64,000 nucleotides of DNA. Source: Mycocentrospora acerina. Its lineage: Eukaryota; Ascomycota; Dothideomycetes; Pleosporales. Of this stretch, positions 33,575 through 45,758 are shown in pieces. The position numbers and the translations under genes were made by a program. The first letter of the stretch is position 1. The number at the start of each line of letters is the position of its first letter. Where the stretch lies: assembly GCA_022701365.1 (NCBI GenBank), contig JAKUHH010000131.1, positions 62,001-126,000 of the forward strand, given 5' to 3'. The notes beneath the pieces were generated by a model, which made no database searches, was not told the origin of the DNA, and saw only the letters and a list, made by a program, of their open reading frames with translations.

Positions 33575-35453
33575 TCAGAATAACTCCCAGAGACTGATTT
33601 TTCCGTCCTTGGCGCCTGCGACGACCCAGTGTTTGAGCTGCATTTGCACTTCCCTTTGTCGCTGCAATTTGCCCAGTCCCGTCTCTCTCTTCACAACTTC
33701 GGTCCCGTCTTCTCCTCCTTGTTCTCTCACTTCTCCAGCCTCGAGTACTGCCCCAAAGTCTACGGCGTACACGCCCTCCTTGTGCCACTTCAGCACTGCG
33801 ACTTCCTTTAGCGTCTTTGCGCTGTAGATCCGGATCCGGGTGTCCCAGCCTCCTGTTGCGAGGAGGCGACCGTCAGAGCGAACGCGGAGGGATTGTTGGC
33901 CAGAGTGTTTGGTGGAGGCGATTTTGAAGGGGGGTTGGAGGGTTGTTGTGGGGAGGGGGGGTGGCGAGGGCTTTGTTCTGGGAAGGGGCGGAGCGGAGGA
34001 CAGAAGAGAGGAGAGTCCGGCGGATGTTGGTGGGGGTGAGGTTATGCTCTTCTTGGAGAAGGAGAGGGAGGAGATTGGTTCCTTGGTGAATGTTAAGGGG
34101 GTGGATGGCTCTGCTTCAGATGCTGAATTATGCTGCACGCTGGGCTTTTCTGGTCCTGGATGCACGGATGCGTTTGCATTCTCTTCTGCAGCCAGAGGGC
34201 TTAAATTGCCTCCGTTTTGCTCTTTCATCGATGAATTCTTTTCGTGCACAACATCAGAAGGTAGCTCGGGGATTTGGTGTGCAGCAATAATAGCATCCGC
34301 AGATGATGTGAAGTAGATTTTGGCATCAGGAGAAGCGTCCAGTGACAAGATGGGCTGGGTATGGGGCTTACTTATGTAGACGAGTTTAGCCAGCTCCAGA
34401 CTTGAGCTTTCGCTTTGGGGCAATCGATGTACTGTCGTGAGACCCCCCTCATATCCAGTAAGAACTAGAATACTGTGTGAATTTATATGGTGTACAAGCT
34501 TGACAGCCATAACCATTCCTATTCCTGTTAGCGGTACGCTCGAAAAATATAAATTTAAGACGTATTTCTTTTGTCGAGTAACGATGGCCGTGTCGCGCCC
34601 AGCTTGCGATCAAGAGTCACACGATTAGAGTCTACTGTGATGCATGCTTACCTGTATCTATAGGCTGTACTCGGGGTACGACAAATCTCAGCCTTTCTTC
34701 GGGAAACTGGTAGACTTCGACTTTCTTGTCATCTCTGGCGGGCACAGCTACAAGGATAGAGTCATTGGAAGTGAATGACGAACTATGATCTGGTGTTGGA
34801 CCAGTCGCAGAACTCAATCGAGTCTTATGGGGTGGTTGCTTGAAGCATGCAGAGAATGCGCAGAAATTCAGAGTATTGACTGGTAGCGTGTGTAACAGCC
34901 ATGGCTTCGTCTGCTGGTCGGCTACGTTTTCTGCTGGCAGAACGGTGGAGAGTGTGGGCTCATCCGCAGGTCGTAGTTGCCATATTCTTAGGCTGTTGTC
35001 ACGACCGTGGCTAGAAATAACGCTCTCTTGTTAGTGGTACGCAACGCTGCTAAGACAGGGACAAAAAGTCTGGACATGTGCAGAAGTGGGCTCATACGGA
35101 AGGAATAGGCGAGTAGTTGAGGTCGAGGTGGTAGGTTATGTAGTAATGATGGGCAATGGGCAGATTGAATGCGCGAGGACTCGACTTCTAGCCTACTACA
35201 ATGCAACTCACGTTATGATCTTCTCGTTCCCCCATTCCGCCGTCCCTAGTATGGCTCCATCGTGGGCTTTCCAGACCGCTAGCGCACGCTTCGTCTCGAC
35301 TTTCCAAAATACAATCCAGCCGTCTGCATCACCCGTTAGCAAGCGGCTGTTCTGACGCACAAACTGAACACTGTGAATCTGCGAGGCATGGCCTCGAAGA
35401 ATGTAGCTGGGCTGGGCCGGCGGGAGGGCCGAGGATTGACGCTCAACGGCCAT
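33575..35453 (-). CDS. ASA1: ASTRA-associated protein 1 (WD40)
   Basis: Asa1 is a WD-repeat partner of the ASTRA/TTT chaperone machinery for PIKK kinases. Exons 35212-35453, 34652-35010 and 33575-34524 (reverse) join in phase to 516 residues. It opens with PSYILRGHASQIHSVQFVRQNSRLLTGDADGWIVFW, a first WD repeat. Splice one gives THGRDNSLRIWQL and splice two gives DTGIGMVMAVKLV, both matching the family. WD-like units recur (LVLTGYEGGLTTVHRL, PILSLDASPDAK, LRVRSDGRLLATGGWDTRIRIYSAKTLKEVAVLKWH, WVVAGAKDGKISLWELF at the end). A Ser/Pro-rich insertion of about 100 residues interrupts the last propeller blades. Function in this fungus is taken from the family. Confidence 0.88.
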
Positions 35454-37198
35454 GTGTGGGATGAGGTTGTCGAGTATGGCAAGCCGGCACGAGAGATCAT
35501 CGGGACGGACCACGCCAGGCGCCTGTCAAACCAGTCTGCTGTGTCGTGGCACAGGCAACGCACTGCGCCGAGCATCCACAGTCGAACTTGTGGGAATAAT
35601 ATTTCGCACAGAATACATGAGTGCACTCTGTGCAGGGTGACTTTGGTCGGACGTATTTACTACATCGGCCGAGCCCTGGCTGGCATGGGTGGGCGCTGAG
35701 AATGTGACGAACCACAACACAACCGCGGCATGTGCATCAGCCCGATTTCTACGCTGATGACGTGAAGGAATAGGTGCTGTGGCTTAAATGCAATTTGGAC
35801 GTCAGCACACCGACGGAGAGGCCGGTTAGGTTTGTAGCGCTGATTGATGAAGCTGGTCCCATGTTGCTGAGCCTTGTGTTCCCCAGGGACTGCGGGGCGG
35901 GGGCTATTTTTATGGCTTGTTTGCTTGTTGCGGAAAGACGAGATGAGACAAGATTACACGACCAAGGATGCAACCAGTCAGCAGCCATCAGAGTACAACA
36001 AGCGCGATGCGCAGGGAGTTGGCAAGCTCTGCCACCAGCTGTCTATTGTCTCACGACTCTCCAAAGCCTCAAGTTGATCTGCAGTCGGGCTCTCCATTAT
36101 CTGAGCTTGACGTAGGATAAACTCTGGCGGCGCGGCAGGACTTGTTCCGGGGAGCAAAGAAACAAGCCGAGCAGGGCGATCAATAAGTCTCTCTCACTAG
36201 TCGCCGAGCGCCCCAGGACAATTTCAGGGCACTTTACGCGAATCTTCGCTCCTCGGGGGCAGGACGGATCATCGAACTGGCTTTCCCTATGATGGACGAC
36301 TAGACGACCGACTAGCGTTCTTGGACCGACTTCACCCTAGATAGCAGCGCTCAACCCCTCTGCTCTCACCTTTATTCAACCTTGGCTCGTTGACGCACAC
36401 TGTGCTGTCTTGTCCAAATATTTCTCATCTCTGCTCGCTCGAGATAGCGCTTACCAGGGTCGCACGGCTTCCAACGTCACTTTCAGGGATCTGCGGCGCG
36501 TCGCTAACACTTGCCCTCTTCTCAAATCCTTCCATGCGAGGATCCAGCCTGGCTGAGAATCCACATCCACCGCTCGTCATCGTTGGCCCTCTCTCTTTGC
36601 CAACCAGCGGATAGAATCCAGTGTTAATGCGACTTGCGACTTACGTTCCGTGCCCCGCTTACTACTGGTCTGGCCTGAGCTGCCATTAATTAAGCACTAC
36701 ACTTGACGGACGCATAGCCGGGTTGCATTCCCCTGCCTGACTCAACTGCCGCCCGTCGCCGCCTACTTCCGTGTCCGTGATCAGCTTTGACTGCTTGCTA
36801 AGACGAGTAAATCTGGGCAAAGAACCCTTGGATCTATTTGGTGTGCGCTCTTTTCCGCAAATTATCATTCTTACGTCCCCCCTCCCCCCACGTTCAACGA
36901 TCCACACTGGATGCATGTGCGCGCCCATCCCCCCCAACGATTCATTGGCATCTCTCGACTCATCTTCTCGCACACTCCACGCCGCCATCTTAATCGCAAT
37001 TGAGTCGCTCAGTTGTGGCAGAACCTAGTACAGTTTTCATAGTCTTAATACGACTTTACGTCCCGTCAGAAAGTGCTGTGAGCTGAGTTTGAAGGCTTGG
37101 GCAAACACTTCTCCCGAATCTCGAGTCAGCATAGCTGGCAACAGGGCAGCGCGACGACTGCAATCGTATAAGCTGAGGATAATCAGCCCGGCAACATC
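35454..37198. other. Intergenic region upstream of the Zn2Cys6 gene
   Basis: About 1.7 kb between divergent genes. No open frame here has an ATG start plus family resemblance. Several frames read by non-ATG starts were discarded. It should contain a long leader or promoter for the regulator at 37199. Confidence 0.5.
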
Positions 37199-39531
37199 AT
37201 GGCGAACACAGCTACACCCCCGTCCACAAACGCATCGCCAACCGATCAGCCAACGTCTTCCAAGAAAAGAGAGAACGAAGCCATATCAGACAACAAGCCA
37301 AAGCGAACACGCACAGGATGTTTAACATGTAGAGAGAGACATCTCAAGTGTGATGAGAACAAGCCAACTTGCAACAACTGCTCAAAGTCCCAGCGCGATT
37401 GCAGCTGGGGCAAGAAACTCAATTTCCTCGACACCACCTGCGAAAAGAATGCATACTTGATACCTCAAGGAATAAATTATTGCATTGCCTTTCAGGACGA
37501 GTCACGCATCATCGCTGGCGAATATGTAGGCGGGCGAGAGATGTACCCGGTGGAAGAGGAAGATACCCACTCAACAATAGGTAGCAATGGCTTCGACATG
37601 GGTCCGCCAGGCAGTCTGGGCCCTCCGTCGTCAACGAGGCAACATCTTCCACCAATACAAGGCACATCACACGATTCGTTTCAGCAGGTGCAGCATGGTT
37701 ACAATTTTGATCATCAGCGAGCACCATCCCAGCAACACACGCGTTCCCGTAAGTCATGTCTATATTTTGTACAGCAGTATTTGCGCGAGCTTCAGACTTC
37801 CAGACCTCTCTGAATGTCTAGCACAAGGTGTCGTTGTATCTTCAGATGTAATTTGTTTAGCAATAGTTCTTTATTCGTCTTTGCGAGGGAGCTCTTTGCT
37901 AACCAACTTTTTCAGAATCGAATTATTCGAATCCAACCCCGTCACCATACTCTATGACCCAATCGGCCAGCCCAGCACCTGCTCCAATGCGCGACTATCT
38001 CAAAAGCCAAGAGGAAGTGCTCTACATGCAAGTGTTTGTTGAGGAAATAGGTATCTGGATGGATAGCATGGACGCGCACAAGCACTTTTCACGACTACTT
38101 CCGTTCCATGCGCTCAACGAACCAATGCTCCTCAACGCTTTCCTAGCTTGTGGCGCGCGGCATTTGGCGCTTGTGAATCCAAAATACAGTGAGGAGAAGG
38201 CCCTGCATTACTATGATATTGCCACACGAGATCTATTACACTCGTTGCAGGATCCAGACCGAGACACAGTTCTCTGTGCGACTACCGCAGTCATCCTGAA
38301 TGTATACGAGATTATGGGGGAGCGAGCTTTGCAGCGGATGAACCACATTGCTGGTGCTCGTGCTCTCATTAAAGAGTGTCGCTGGAACGCAAAGGCAACA
38401 GGTATTGGGGCAGCATGCTTTTGGCTCAACGTCGGCATGGAGCTTCTCAGTTGTCTTCACTTCAATTGGCAGGTCGCCTGGGACCCAGAAGATTGGTGCA
38501 TCGATATGGACTTGACACCCGAAACGGAGTCTGGGAGAGAAGAAGTCTGGACACACCGTATCCTGTACATTGTTGCCAAAATATGCAATTTTCGCGCGTC
38601 AATTCCGCGAAATCCGGACGTCGCAAGACAAACATTACATGATCGACACAACGAGTGGCTCCGTTTGAAGGAGATGACAGACCGGTGGAACGAGAACATT
38701 CCTCGGACAATGCATCCAATGGCCTACCTTTACCCTGGCCAAACCATATCCGGATCAGCGTTCCCCGAAGTATGGCTGATCAAGAGGGCATCGGTAATAG
38801 CCAGACTCTTCTACCATACATCACTCGTCCTGCTTGCCCAGACCAATCCCATTCATGGTCCCAACGAGCCAGAAATGTGGGCCATGCTGGAACAAAACTC
38901 AAAGTTCATCTGCGGGATCAGCGCCCACGTCAAAGACCGTGGTGTAGCTAGCGTTGCGCTCCGCTCCCTCGCCATTGCAGCAGAGTGCCTCACGGACCGA
39001 CGCGAGCAAGAAGAGGTGCTCCAAATCTTTGACAAGATCCGGCAGGAGACAGGCTGGCGTGTGGGGTTTGTCAACACCGAGTTGCGCCAGAAATGGGGCT
39101 GGGACACACCGCAAGCAACGGAGCAGCATCAACAAGTAGTTGTAAACAGCCACGTCCAAAACGGAAACAACGCCTACCAGCAAGCTCAAGTCCAGCAACA
39201 GGTTCAACAGCAGGTTCAGCAGGCCCAACAACAGGCTCAGCAACAAGCCCAACAACAGGCCCAACAAGCTCAAATTGCTGCCGCTGCTGCTGCTGCCGTC
39301 GTCCAACAGATGCCCCCTGTACCTGCTCCCTCACAACCTGCTCCTGTACGCACAAGACCACCACCAGGCTTCGGAAACCCACTGCTCGTCGCAGACTTTA
39401 ATATGCCGCAACATCCCTACCAATCACACTATGTCCCTGCGAATATCATCCAGCAACAGCAGCAACAGCAGCACCATTCCACACTCCTGCAACCAACGCT
39501 TAGTGCCTATAACGGGCAGCATTTCTACTAA
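37199..39531 (+). CDS. Zn2Cys6 transcription factor with Fungal_trans_2 domain
   Basis: Fungal binuclear-cluster DNA-binding regulator, nuclear. Exons 37199-37748 and 37916-39531 join in phase to 721 residues. The zinc cluster is intact: Cys41, 44, 51, 58, 61 and 68, in RTGCLTCRERHLKCDENKPT and following. A basic KRTR patch precedes it. The middle domain (about 215-590) fits Fungal_trans_2: EEIGIWMDSMDAHKHFSRLLP, LNAFLACGARHLALVNP, ALHYYDIATRDLL, HIAGARALIKECRW. After about 600 there is a Gln-rich activation-like tail with tandem QQAQQQ units and a later poly-Gln/His stretch. The 167-bp intron lies between DNA-binding and middle domains. It resembles proteins annotated as ARCA-like in filamentous fungi, but I am unsure of orthology; targets are unknown. 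Confidence 0.88.
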
Positions 39532-39620
39532 GCAGTTGTTGTAATTGTAGTTGAGATTGAGGTTGAAGGAAGTTGATTGTGATTAAGTTTTTTTGAGCGG
39601 GCGTTTTGGCCGGATACATC

Positions 39621-39680
39621 AGGTCAGGTCAGGTCAGAGCAGGTCAATTCGAGTCGAGTTGAGTCGAATCAAATCAAATC
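39621..39680. repeat. 12-unit drifting pentanucleotide tract
   Basis: Twelve 5-bp units in phase: three AGGTC, then AGAGC, AGGTC, AATTC, GAGTC, GAGTT, GAGTC, GAATC, AAATC, AAATC. Only one or two bases change between neighbours. It lies 90 bp after the Zn2Cys6 stop. Confidence 0.85.
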
Positions 39681-40624
39681 GGGCAGGAAAGCTGCGTCCA
39701 ACTCCACAATAAGCGATGTGAAATTTTTTTCTTCCAGCTTTTCCTTCTTCTTTTTTTTTTGGGGGTCCTTCTTAGAAAGTCTCTGCGACGAGGGAGGATC
39801 AGTGTGCACACATACATGTACATATAAACGTATATGTATGTGTATATATATATATATGTACCTGCACACATTTTGAGCGTTTTTTTTTCTCAATTATCTA
39901 ACGATGGGATGGATTTTGGTGGATGGAGTAGATTTATTGTTGCTCTTTTTTTTTTATTCTTCCTTCCAGAAAGGGAAAGTGCTCGCGCTGATGTTTCTTT
40001 TGTTTTGTTTTGTCTTGGTTTGGGGCAGTTTGGTTTTTCTTTTTCTTTCTTTCCTTTTAAAAATCTCATCGTGTATTTTTTTGTCTTTCTTTCTTTCCTT
40101 TTTTTCTTTCGTCGTGCAGGATCATCATCCTATCTAATTGGTGGGTGAGTGAGTGAGTGAGTTAGTGTAGCCGTGTAATGGACACCAGAATGGAAGGGAT
40201 GGGTAGATAGATGGACAGATGGGTGGATGTATATAACAAGGTATATAAATAAACATATGTGTGTGTATAATCGTGTGGGACAAAGTCAAGTCCCTGCCTG
40301 TACAATCGAGCTTGAGTTTTTGTGATTTTTATTTAAAAAAATTGAATTGTAGAGTGGGTAATAAAGTGAGGGGAATAAAATAGGTAATCATGTATGTATT
40401 TAATTATGCATGAAGAATTTGACACGACACGACATGCCATGCCATGCCATAATGTATTGTGCTTGACGTCTCTTAGCCCCCTGGTCAAGTTAGGTCAAGT
40501 CAGGTTGTATCAGCAGTGTAGCATTTCTTGAATATATATATATATGTGTGTGTGTGAGTGTACAGACTGAGGAGTTGAAGAGAAGAAAAAGTGCACAAGG
40601 TGTTTGGTTGTATCCCGCAGTAGG

Positions 40625-41096
<472 letters not shown>

Positions 41097-41688
41097 ATAA
41101 TAGTAGCAGTAGTAACAGTCGATCAAATTTTTCCACAACACAAAGCTAGACTAAACTTAACTATAGCATATCCTATCCTATCATATCATTTCACACCACA
41201 CCACACCACACCACACCACACCATACCACATGATTCGACGACACTACAGGACCAAACAAACAAACAAAGAAACAACACGTTTACTCCCATGCATGAATAT
41301 GTGCATTTTGAACAATTTGAAAGCTCGACACAACACAACACACCAATCCAATCCAACTCAACTCAATCCATTCTACACACAGCTCCCCTCTCGCCTTCAA
41401 CCCCCCTGCAGTCACCTAGTCACCTACACCCACCACAAACATCGATCCACCAAACCACACCAAAAGAAAAAGGAGAAGAAGAAGAAGAAGAAGAAAGCAA
41501 AAACAAAATCCAAAAAAACGCCTCGCAGACCCCTTTGTTTACTTCAATGGTAAACAATGATGATGATGATGATGATGATGATAAGAAAAGAAGATGGCAT
41601 AAATTTTCATAAGCTTCGTTTCGATTCGTTTAGTGTCGTGTCGAGTCGTGTCATGTCGTGTCGCGGCGTGTCGTGTTGAAGGGGGGTT

Positions 41689-41808
41689 GGTGCGGTGTGA
41701 TGCGGTGTGATGTGATGCGATGTGATGTGATGTGGTGTGATGCGATGTGATGTGATGCGATGCGATGCGATGCGATGCGATGCGATGCGATGCGATATGA
41801 TGCGATGC
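41689..41808. repeat. 24-unit pentanucleotide tract, consensus GATGY
   Basis: Twenty-four consecutive 5-bp units kept in phase: the left part mixes GGTGC, GGTGT, GATGT and GATGC; the right part is almost pure GATGC with a single GATAT. Variant units cluster at the left edge. Confidence 0.9.
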
Positions 41809-42315
41809 AGCAATGTGGAAGAGAATGAAACGAAGTGAAATGGTAGAGGTAGAGGAATAAAGAAAGAAAGAAGGAAAGAAGGAAAGGAACAAGATGAAGA
41901 TGGAGAAAAATAGACAGTGTCTGTCCGTGTGTGTCTGAGTGTTTATGTATGCAATGCAATGCAATGCAATGCGATACAATGAATGCCATGCAACACAAAG
42001 TGCAAAGACGAAGAAGAAGGGTAAGTAGAAAGAGAAAACAAAGCCAAGAATAACAGCCGTATAGCTTGGCAAAGGCATGACATGACATGACATGAGATAA
42101 AAAGATATTTAAAAGAAGAAGAAGAAGAAGAACAAGAACAAGAACAAGAACAAGAAGAATCAAAACGCTATGCTAAAAATTTGTCCACCCTGAAAGTTAT
42201 AAAAAAAAACAGACTCGCTCGCTAGAAAAGTATACCTGCATGTACATACATACAGATATGCTCCATGATGAATAACAGCAAGCGAAGAAATGGAGAAGGA
42301 AGAAAAAAGAAGAAT

Positions 42316-43827
42316 CTAAAAATCCACACTCCATCGTAACGTCGGATCTCTCTTTTCGGACCCCCGGCTATCAAACGGGACTCGTACATGCCCGTCGTCG
42401 TGGTGGTCGAATCCCCAACCGCGAGACACGTCAAAGTCGTTGTTGTTGTTGCTAATGCCGGCCCGTTCGTGTTTTTGGCCCAAGGCGGCTAGTTCGTCAA
42501 CGTCCGAGGGAGGCAGGCGGATCTTGGCTTCTACCAGGGGTGCGGAGACAAAGTGCGAGTTGAGGAGGGCGCGGGGGGAGACGAGGTCTTGGAGGATGTT
42601 GAGGGAGGACATGTCCGAGGAACTGAGTGGTGCGCGGGATTTGAGGAGATAAGGGCCCGAGTTGGGGCCTGGGGCTGAGTAGCGGACGCGTGTGTTGGGG
42701 TGGTGGACGGGGCTGGGCTTCTCAGGAAGCGCGTTTTCGTCGTTGGGGAAGAGTGCGTCGTGGCGTGTGCGGGATGGGGGGCGGATGACTTGGATGTCGG
42801 GGATTGGGGCGGGGGCGGTGAGGGTGGTCGAGGTCCGTCTGAAGATTGCTTCGCTTGAGTCGCCAGAAGAGTGTTGGGTTGTCATTGTGTCTGTGCGGGT
42901 CATGGCGGTGTCGCGGCGTCTGCGCTGGGAGCTGGTCGAAGACGCGGGCCGGGGCTGGGGGGTTCTGCATCTCTCGTAACGCTGTCCGGCGACCAGGTTG
43001 CTGTAGGAGCCGTTGGGGGTCATCGAGGGCAGCTCTTGCATCTGCCGTCGTTCCAGCCTCTGCTTCATCTTGCGTGCGCTCACGTGGCGCTGCAGGCTCT
43101 GTTCGCGCTGGAGGCCCAGTTCGACGCGGCTGCTCGCGCCGCTGTCGCTGCGACTCCTGTTCGAGGCGCGCTCCTTGCCGGCCATGACGCTGGCCTTGGG
43201 CGGCGGCTGCAGCATCCAGCGGTTGTCGGCGGGGTCTGCCGACGGCATGCTGACAACAGGCGGGTGGAGGTCGTTGACCGGGGGCGCGCGCATCGAGTAG
43301 TAGCCGCCAGATGCAGCGGTGCCCGGCCGGCGTATGTGGAAGCCGGAGAAGGAGACGGACGAGCCCGAGGTGGTGTGGTGGATGGGCATTGGGGCTTCGT
43401 CGAGCCCCCACAGGTCCTCGTCCTCGCGCTGGTAGCGTTTGCGGTTCCAGTTGTCGTCGTCGACGACGTCGAGCGTGTCGTCGCTCATGCGCATGTCGTT
43501 GATGCTGCTGCCCTCGTGGCTCACGACGGTGCTCTGCGTCGCCGCCTTTGTGATGCCCATTCCCCGCGTGCTGCCCGTGTTGGTGCGGCGGGCTCTGCGC
43601 GGCGGCGGCCCCGGGCCCAGGGCCATTTCTTCGCCCCAGTAGGGATTGGTGCCCGTGGGCTCGGGGTGGTGGTAGGCCTCGGGATCCTCGAGCTGCAGCT
43701 TCTCGCGCTCCTTGCGCTGCAGCTTGGCCTCTCGCCGCCGGCGCTTCGAGTCCTTGTAGCCCGTACACGGGGCGCACGAGGCATAGTGGAAGACGGCGCT
43801 CTGGACGCCGCGCATGAACCACGCCAT
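42316..43827 (-). CDS. Uncharacterised disordered fungal protein
   Basis: Intronless frame of 503 residues from the ATG at 43825-43827. The N-terminus MAWFMRGVQSAVFHYASCAPCTGYKDSKRRRREAK is followed by a basic coiled-looking stretch and NPYWGEEMALGPGPPPRR; I recall this opening from conserved hypothetical proteins of filamentous ascomycetes, without a known function. The rest is low-complexity, rich in Ser, Arg, Pro and Thr, and likely disordered. The Cys pair CAPC near residue 18 next to a short hydrophobic stretch could be a palmitoylation or membrane-contact site, followed by a polybasic patch; this is inference. The GC-rich third positions create long spurious frames on both strands. Confidence 0.75.
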   Translation of the reverse strand: MAWFMRGVQSAVFHYASCAPCTGYKDSKRRRREAKLQRKEREKLQLEDPEAYHHPEPTGTNPYWGEEMALGPGPPPRRARRTNTGSTRGMGITKAATQSTVVSHEGSSINDMRMSDDTLDVVDDDNWNRKRYQREDEDLWGLDEAPMPIHHTTSGSSVSFSGFHIRRPGTAASGGYYSMRAPPVNDLHPPVVSMPSADPADNRWMLQPPPKASVMAGKERASNRSRSDSGASSRVELGLQREQSLQRHVSARKMKQRLERRQMQELPSMTPNGSYSNLVAGQRYERCRTPQPRPASSTSSQRRRRDTAMTRTDTMTTQHSSGDSSEAIFRRTSTTLTAPAPIPDIQVIRPPSRTRHDALFPNDENALPEKPSPVHHPNTRVRYSAPGPNSGPYLLKSRAPLSSSDMSSLNILQDLVSPRALLNSHFVSAPLVEAKIRLPPSDVDELAALGQKHERAGISNNNNDFDVSRGWGFDHHDDGHVRVPFDSRGSEKRDPTLRWSVDF

Positions 43828-45758
43828 GGCGCAGTGTCGACGACGGTCTCACGCAGACGGCAGGCGTGCAATGGCGGCGGCTCGGGGGGGTTGCGGGATT
43901 TGTTGGGCGCGGCGCTGCACCGGCGATAGTGGAGATAGTGGAGATGGTGATGGTGATGGTGGAGACGGTGGCGATGGCAATGGCAATGGCAACGACGACG
44001 GTGACGGTGATGGCGGCAGCGGCAGTGGGAGGGCAGGCAGGTCCGGGATGCAAAGACTCTCAGTCGACGTCGCGTGGGAGAGAGGCATTGCTCCGCAAAG
44101 GCATGGAAAGGGTCATCGGCCGTGGGCGCGAGTGTTTCGCAGCATGGCAGGAGTGGACACCCACGGACCCAGCCCAGGACGCCGAACAAGTCGAGCGGAG
44201 TGCGGTCGGTGATGACGATACAAGAGGGCGCACACACACGAGCCACGACGCCGGGTGGACACGTTGGCCGCGTTGGCTCAGAGCCTGGGCTTGCAGGCTG
44301 TCAGCTCCAGCCCCCTCTGCAGCGCCGCCAGCCTACTGCTGATTAACTGCCCGCCAGCCCGCTGCTGGGTGACTTGATTGTCCGCCGTGCAACCCAGCCT
44401 GCCGTGCGCTTGCGAGGTGGCTCCAAACGAGGTAAGATGAGCATGGCAAGCACGACGAGCCCGCAGCAACCCTCTGCCTCTGCCTCTGCCTCCCCCCCGG
44501 CTCCCGCGCCCGCAAACGCCGCCGATCCCCGCCAGCAAACAAGCCGCTCTGTCTGCTCTCTCCCTCACAGAAACGAAACGAAAACGAAACGAAACGGGCT
44601 GGAAACACTGCGCCCAAGCCTCTTCCACCTCTTCTAGCGCCCCCTGTGCTGTCGTATCCTGCCCTATCTATAGTCACGCCTGCGCACTACACAAGTAGGC
44701 AGCCAGCCAGCCAGCCAGCTAGTCATCAATAAAAAAACCACTCACTCACTTACTCATTTCCCCCTCACCCCATCGCCTCAACCACCTTCTCGTCCCGGCC
44801 GTCTTAGCGAATGCAGCCCAGAGCCGCGGCATGCATGCACACCCCCAGTCGGGTGGCGCTGACTCATCGCCGACTACGCGCGGGTGAGGCTGCACATTGC
44901 AGATGGGTGCCGCGCTTTCTGCCGTTGGCCGCCCTGCTGCGGAGAGGGGGGAAGGTGGGGAGTGGAGAGGGAAGAGAGGGGGGGGGAGACGAATAGGAAA
45001 ATGGAAGATGTGAAAACTGAAAGAAAAGAACCTCATGCGTGTGTGATGTTTTGTGAGGCTAGCTAGACCAAACATGGAACGAAGAAAAGACAGCCACGTG
45101 GTTTAGGGGCCCTTTGTTCTTCTCACACACACTCTCTCTCTCCTTGAAACGACTGACACCTGTTGCGTTTGTTTGCTGGCCTTGGTCGTGCGCCTACCGT
45201 GTCGAATCGAATCGAATCGAATGCAGGCAGGCAGGCAGCAGATGTTGCGTAAACGGCATGGCCAAGCGAGCCTGCCTTGCCTTGCCTACCCGCCTGCTGC
45301 TCCTTTTACCTTTTACACATTGCGCCATTCGGTCCGACTTGCACATGTCCAGGCCTGCGTTTTGCTCGTCTCTTCTCTTGCAGGTGATGGATGTGTGCAG
45401 CATGTGTTGAAACGCCAGAGGTCAGGTATTTTTTTCTTGGTAGGAGAAGAATATTTCCCTCTGGGGGGGTTTATTGTCGACGTGTCAAAATGGGGGGCAT
45501 CAAGTGAGGCAAAGGAATGGATGGCAAAAATAAAAAGATTAAAAACAGAAAAAAATGGGGTAATAATTTGTTGCAATCAAAGTAGGTAGACATGCATGTG
45601 TGTATACATCTGCAATGCTCATTCCTCCATCTATCCACATGCGCACCTCATGCAATAACTTGAACCACCACCACCAACCAACCAACCAACCAACCACTAC
45701 GTAATCTTACACCATCCCATTTCCCATGTCACATCTCTAATCCACCCCCCCCTATACC
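43828..45758. other. Intergenic region
   Basis: 1.9 kb between two minus-strand genes. Contains triplet-like GGTGAT tracts (about 43935-44010), AACGA-type tracts (about 44568-44598), a (TCGAA)n to (GCAG)n transition at about 45200-45240 and (CCAA)n at about 45677-45695. No supportable gene. Confidence 0.5.

Noticed and set aside
41600..42163. His/Ser-rich frames on the minus strand
   Set aside because: They translate the GATGY and GTGTC repeats.
42722..44246. Long frames on both strands (443, 352 and 241 residues) overlapping the 503-residue minus-strand gene
   Set aside because: Shadow frames from GC-rich third positions; Arg/Pro/Ala/His low-complexity content, no recognisable domain.
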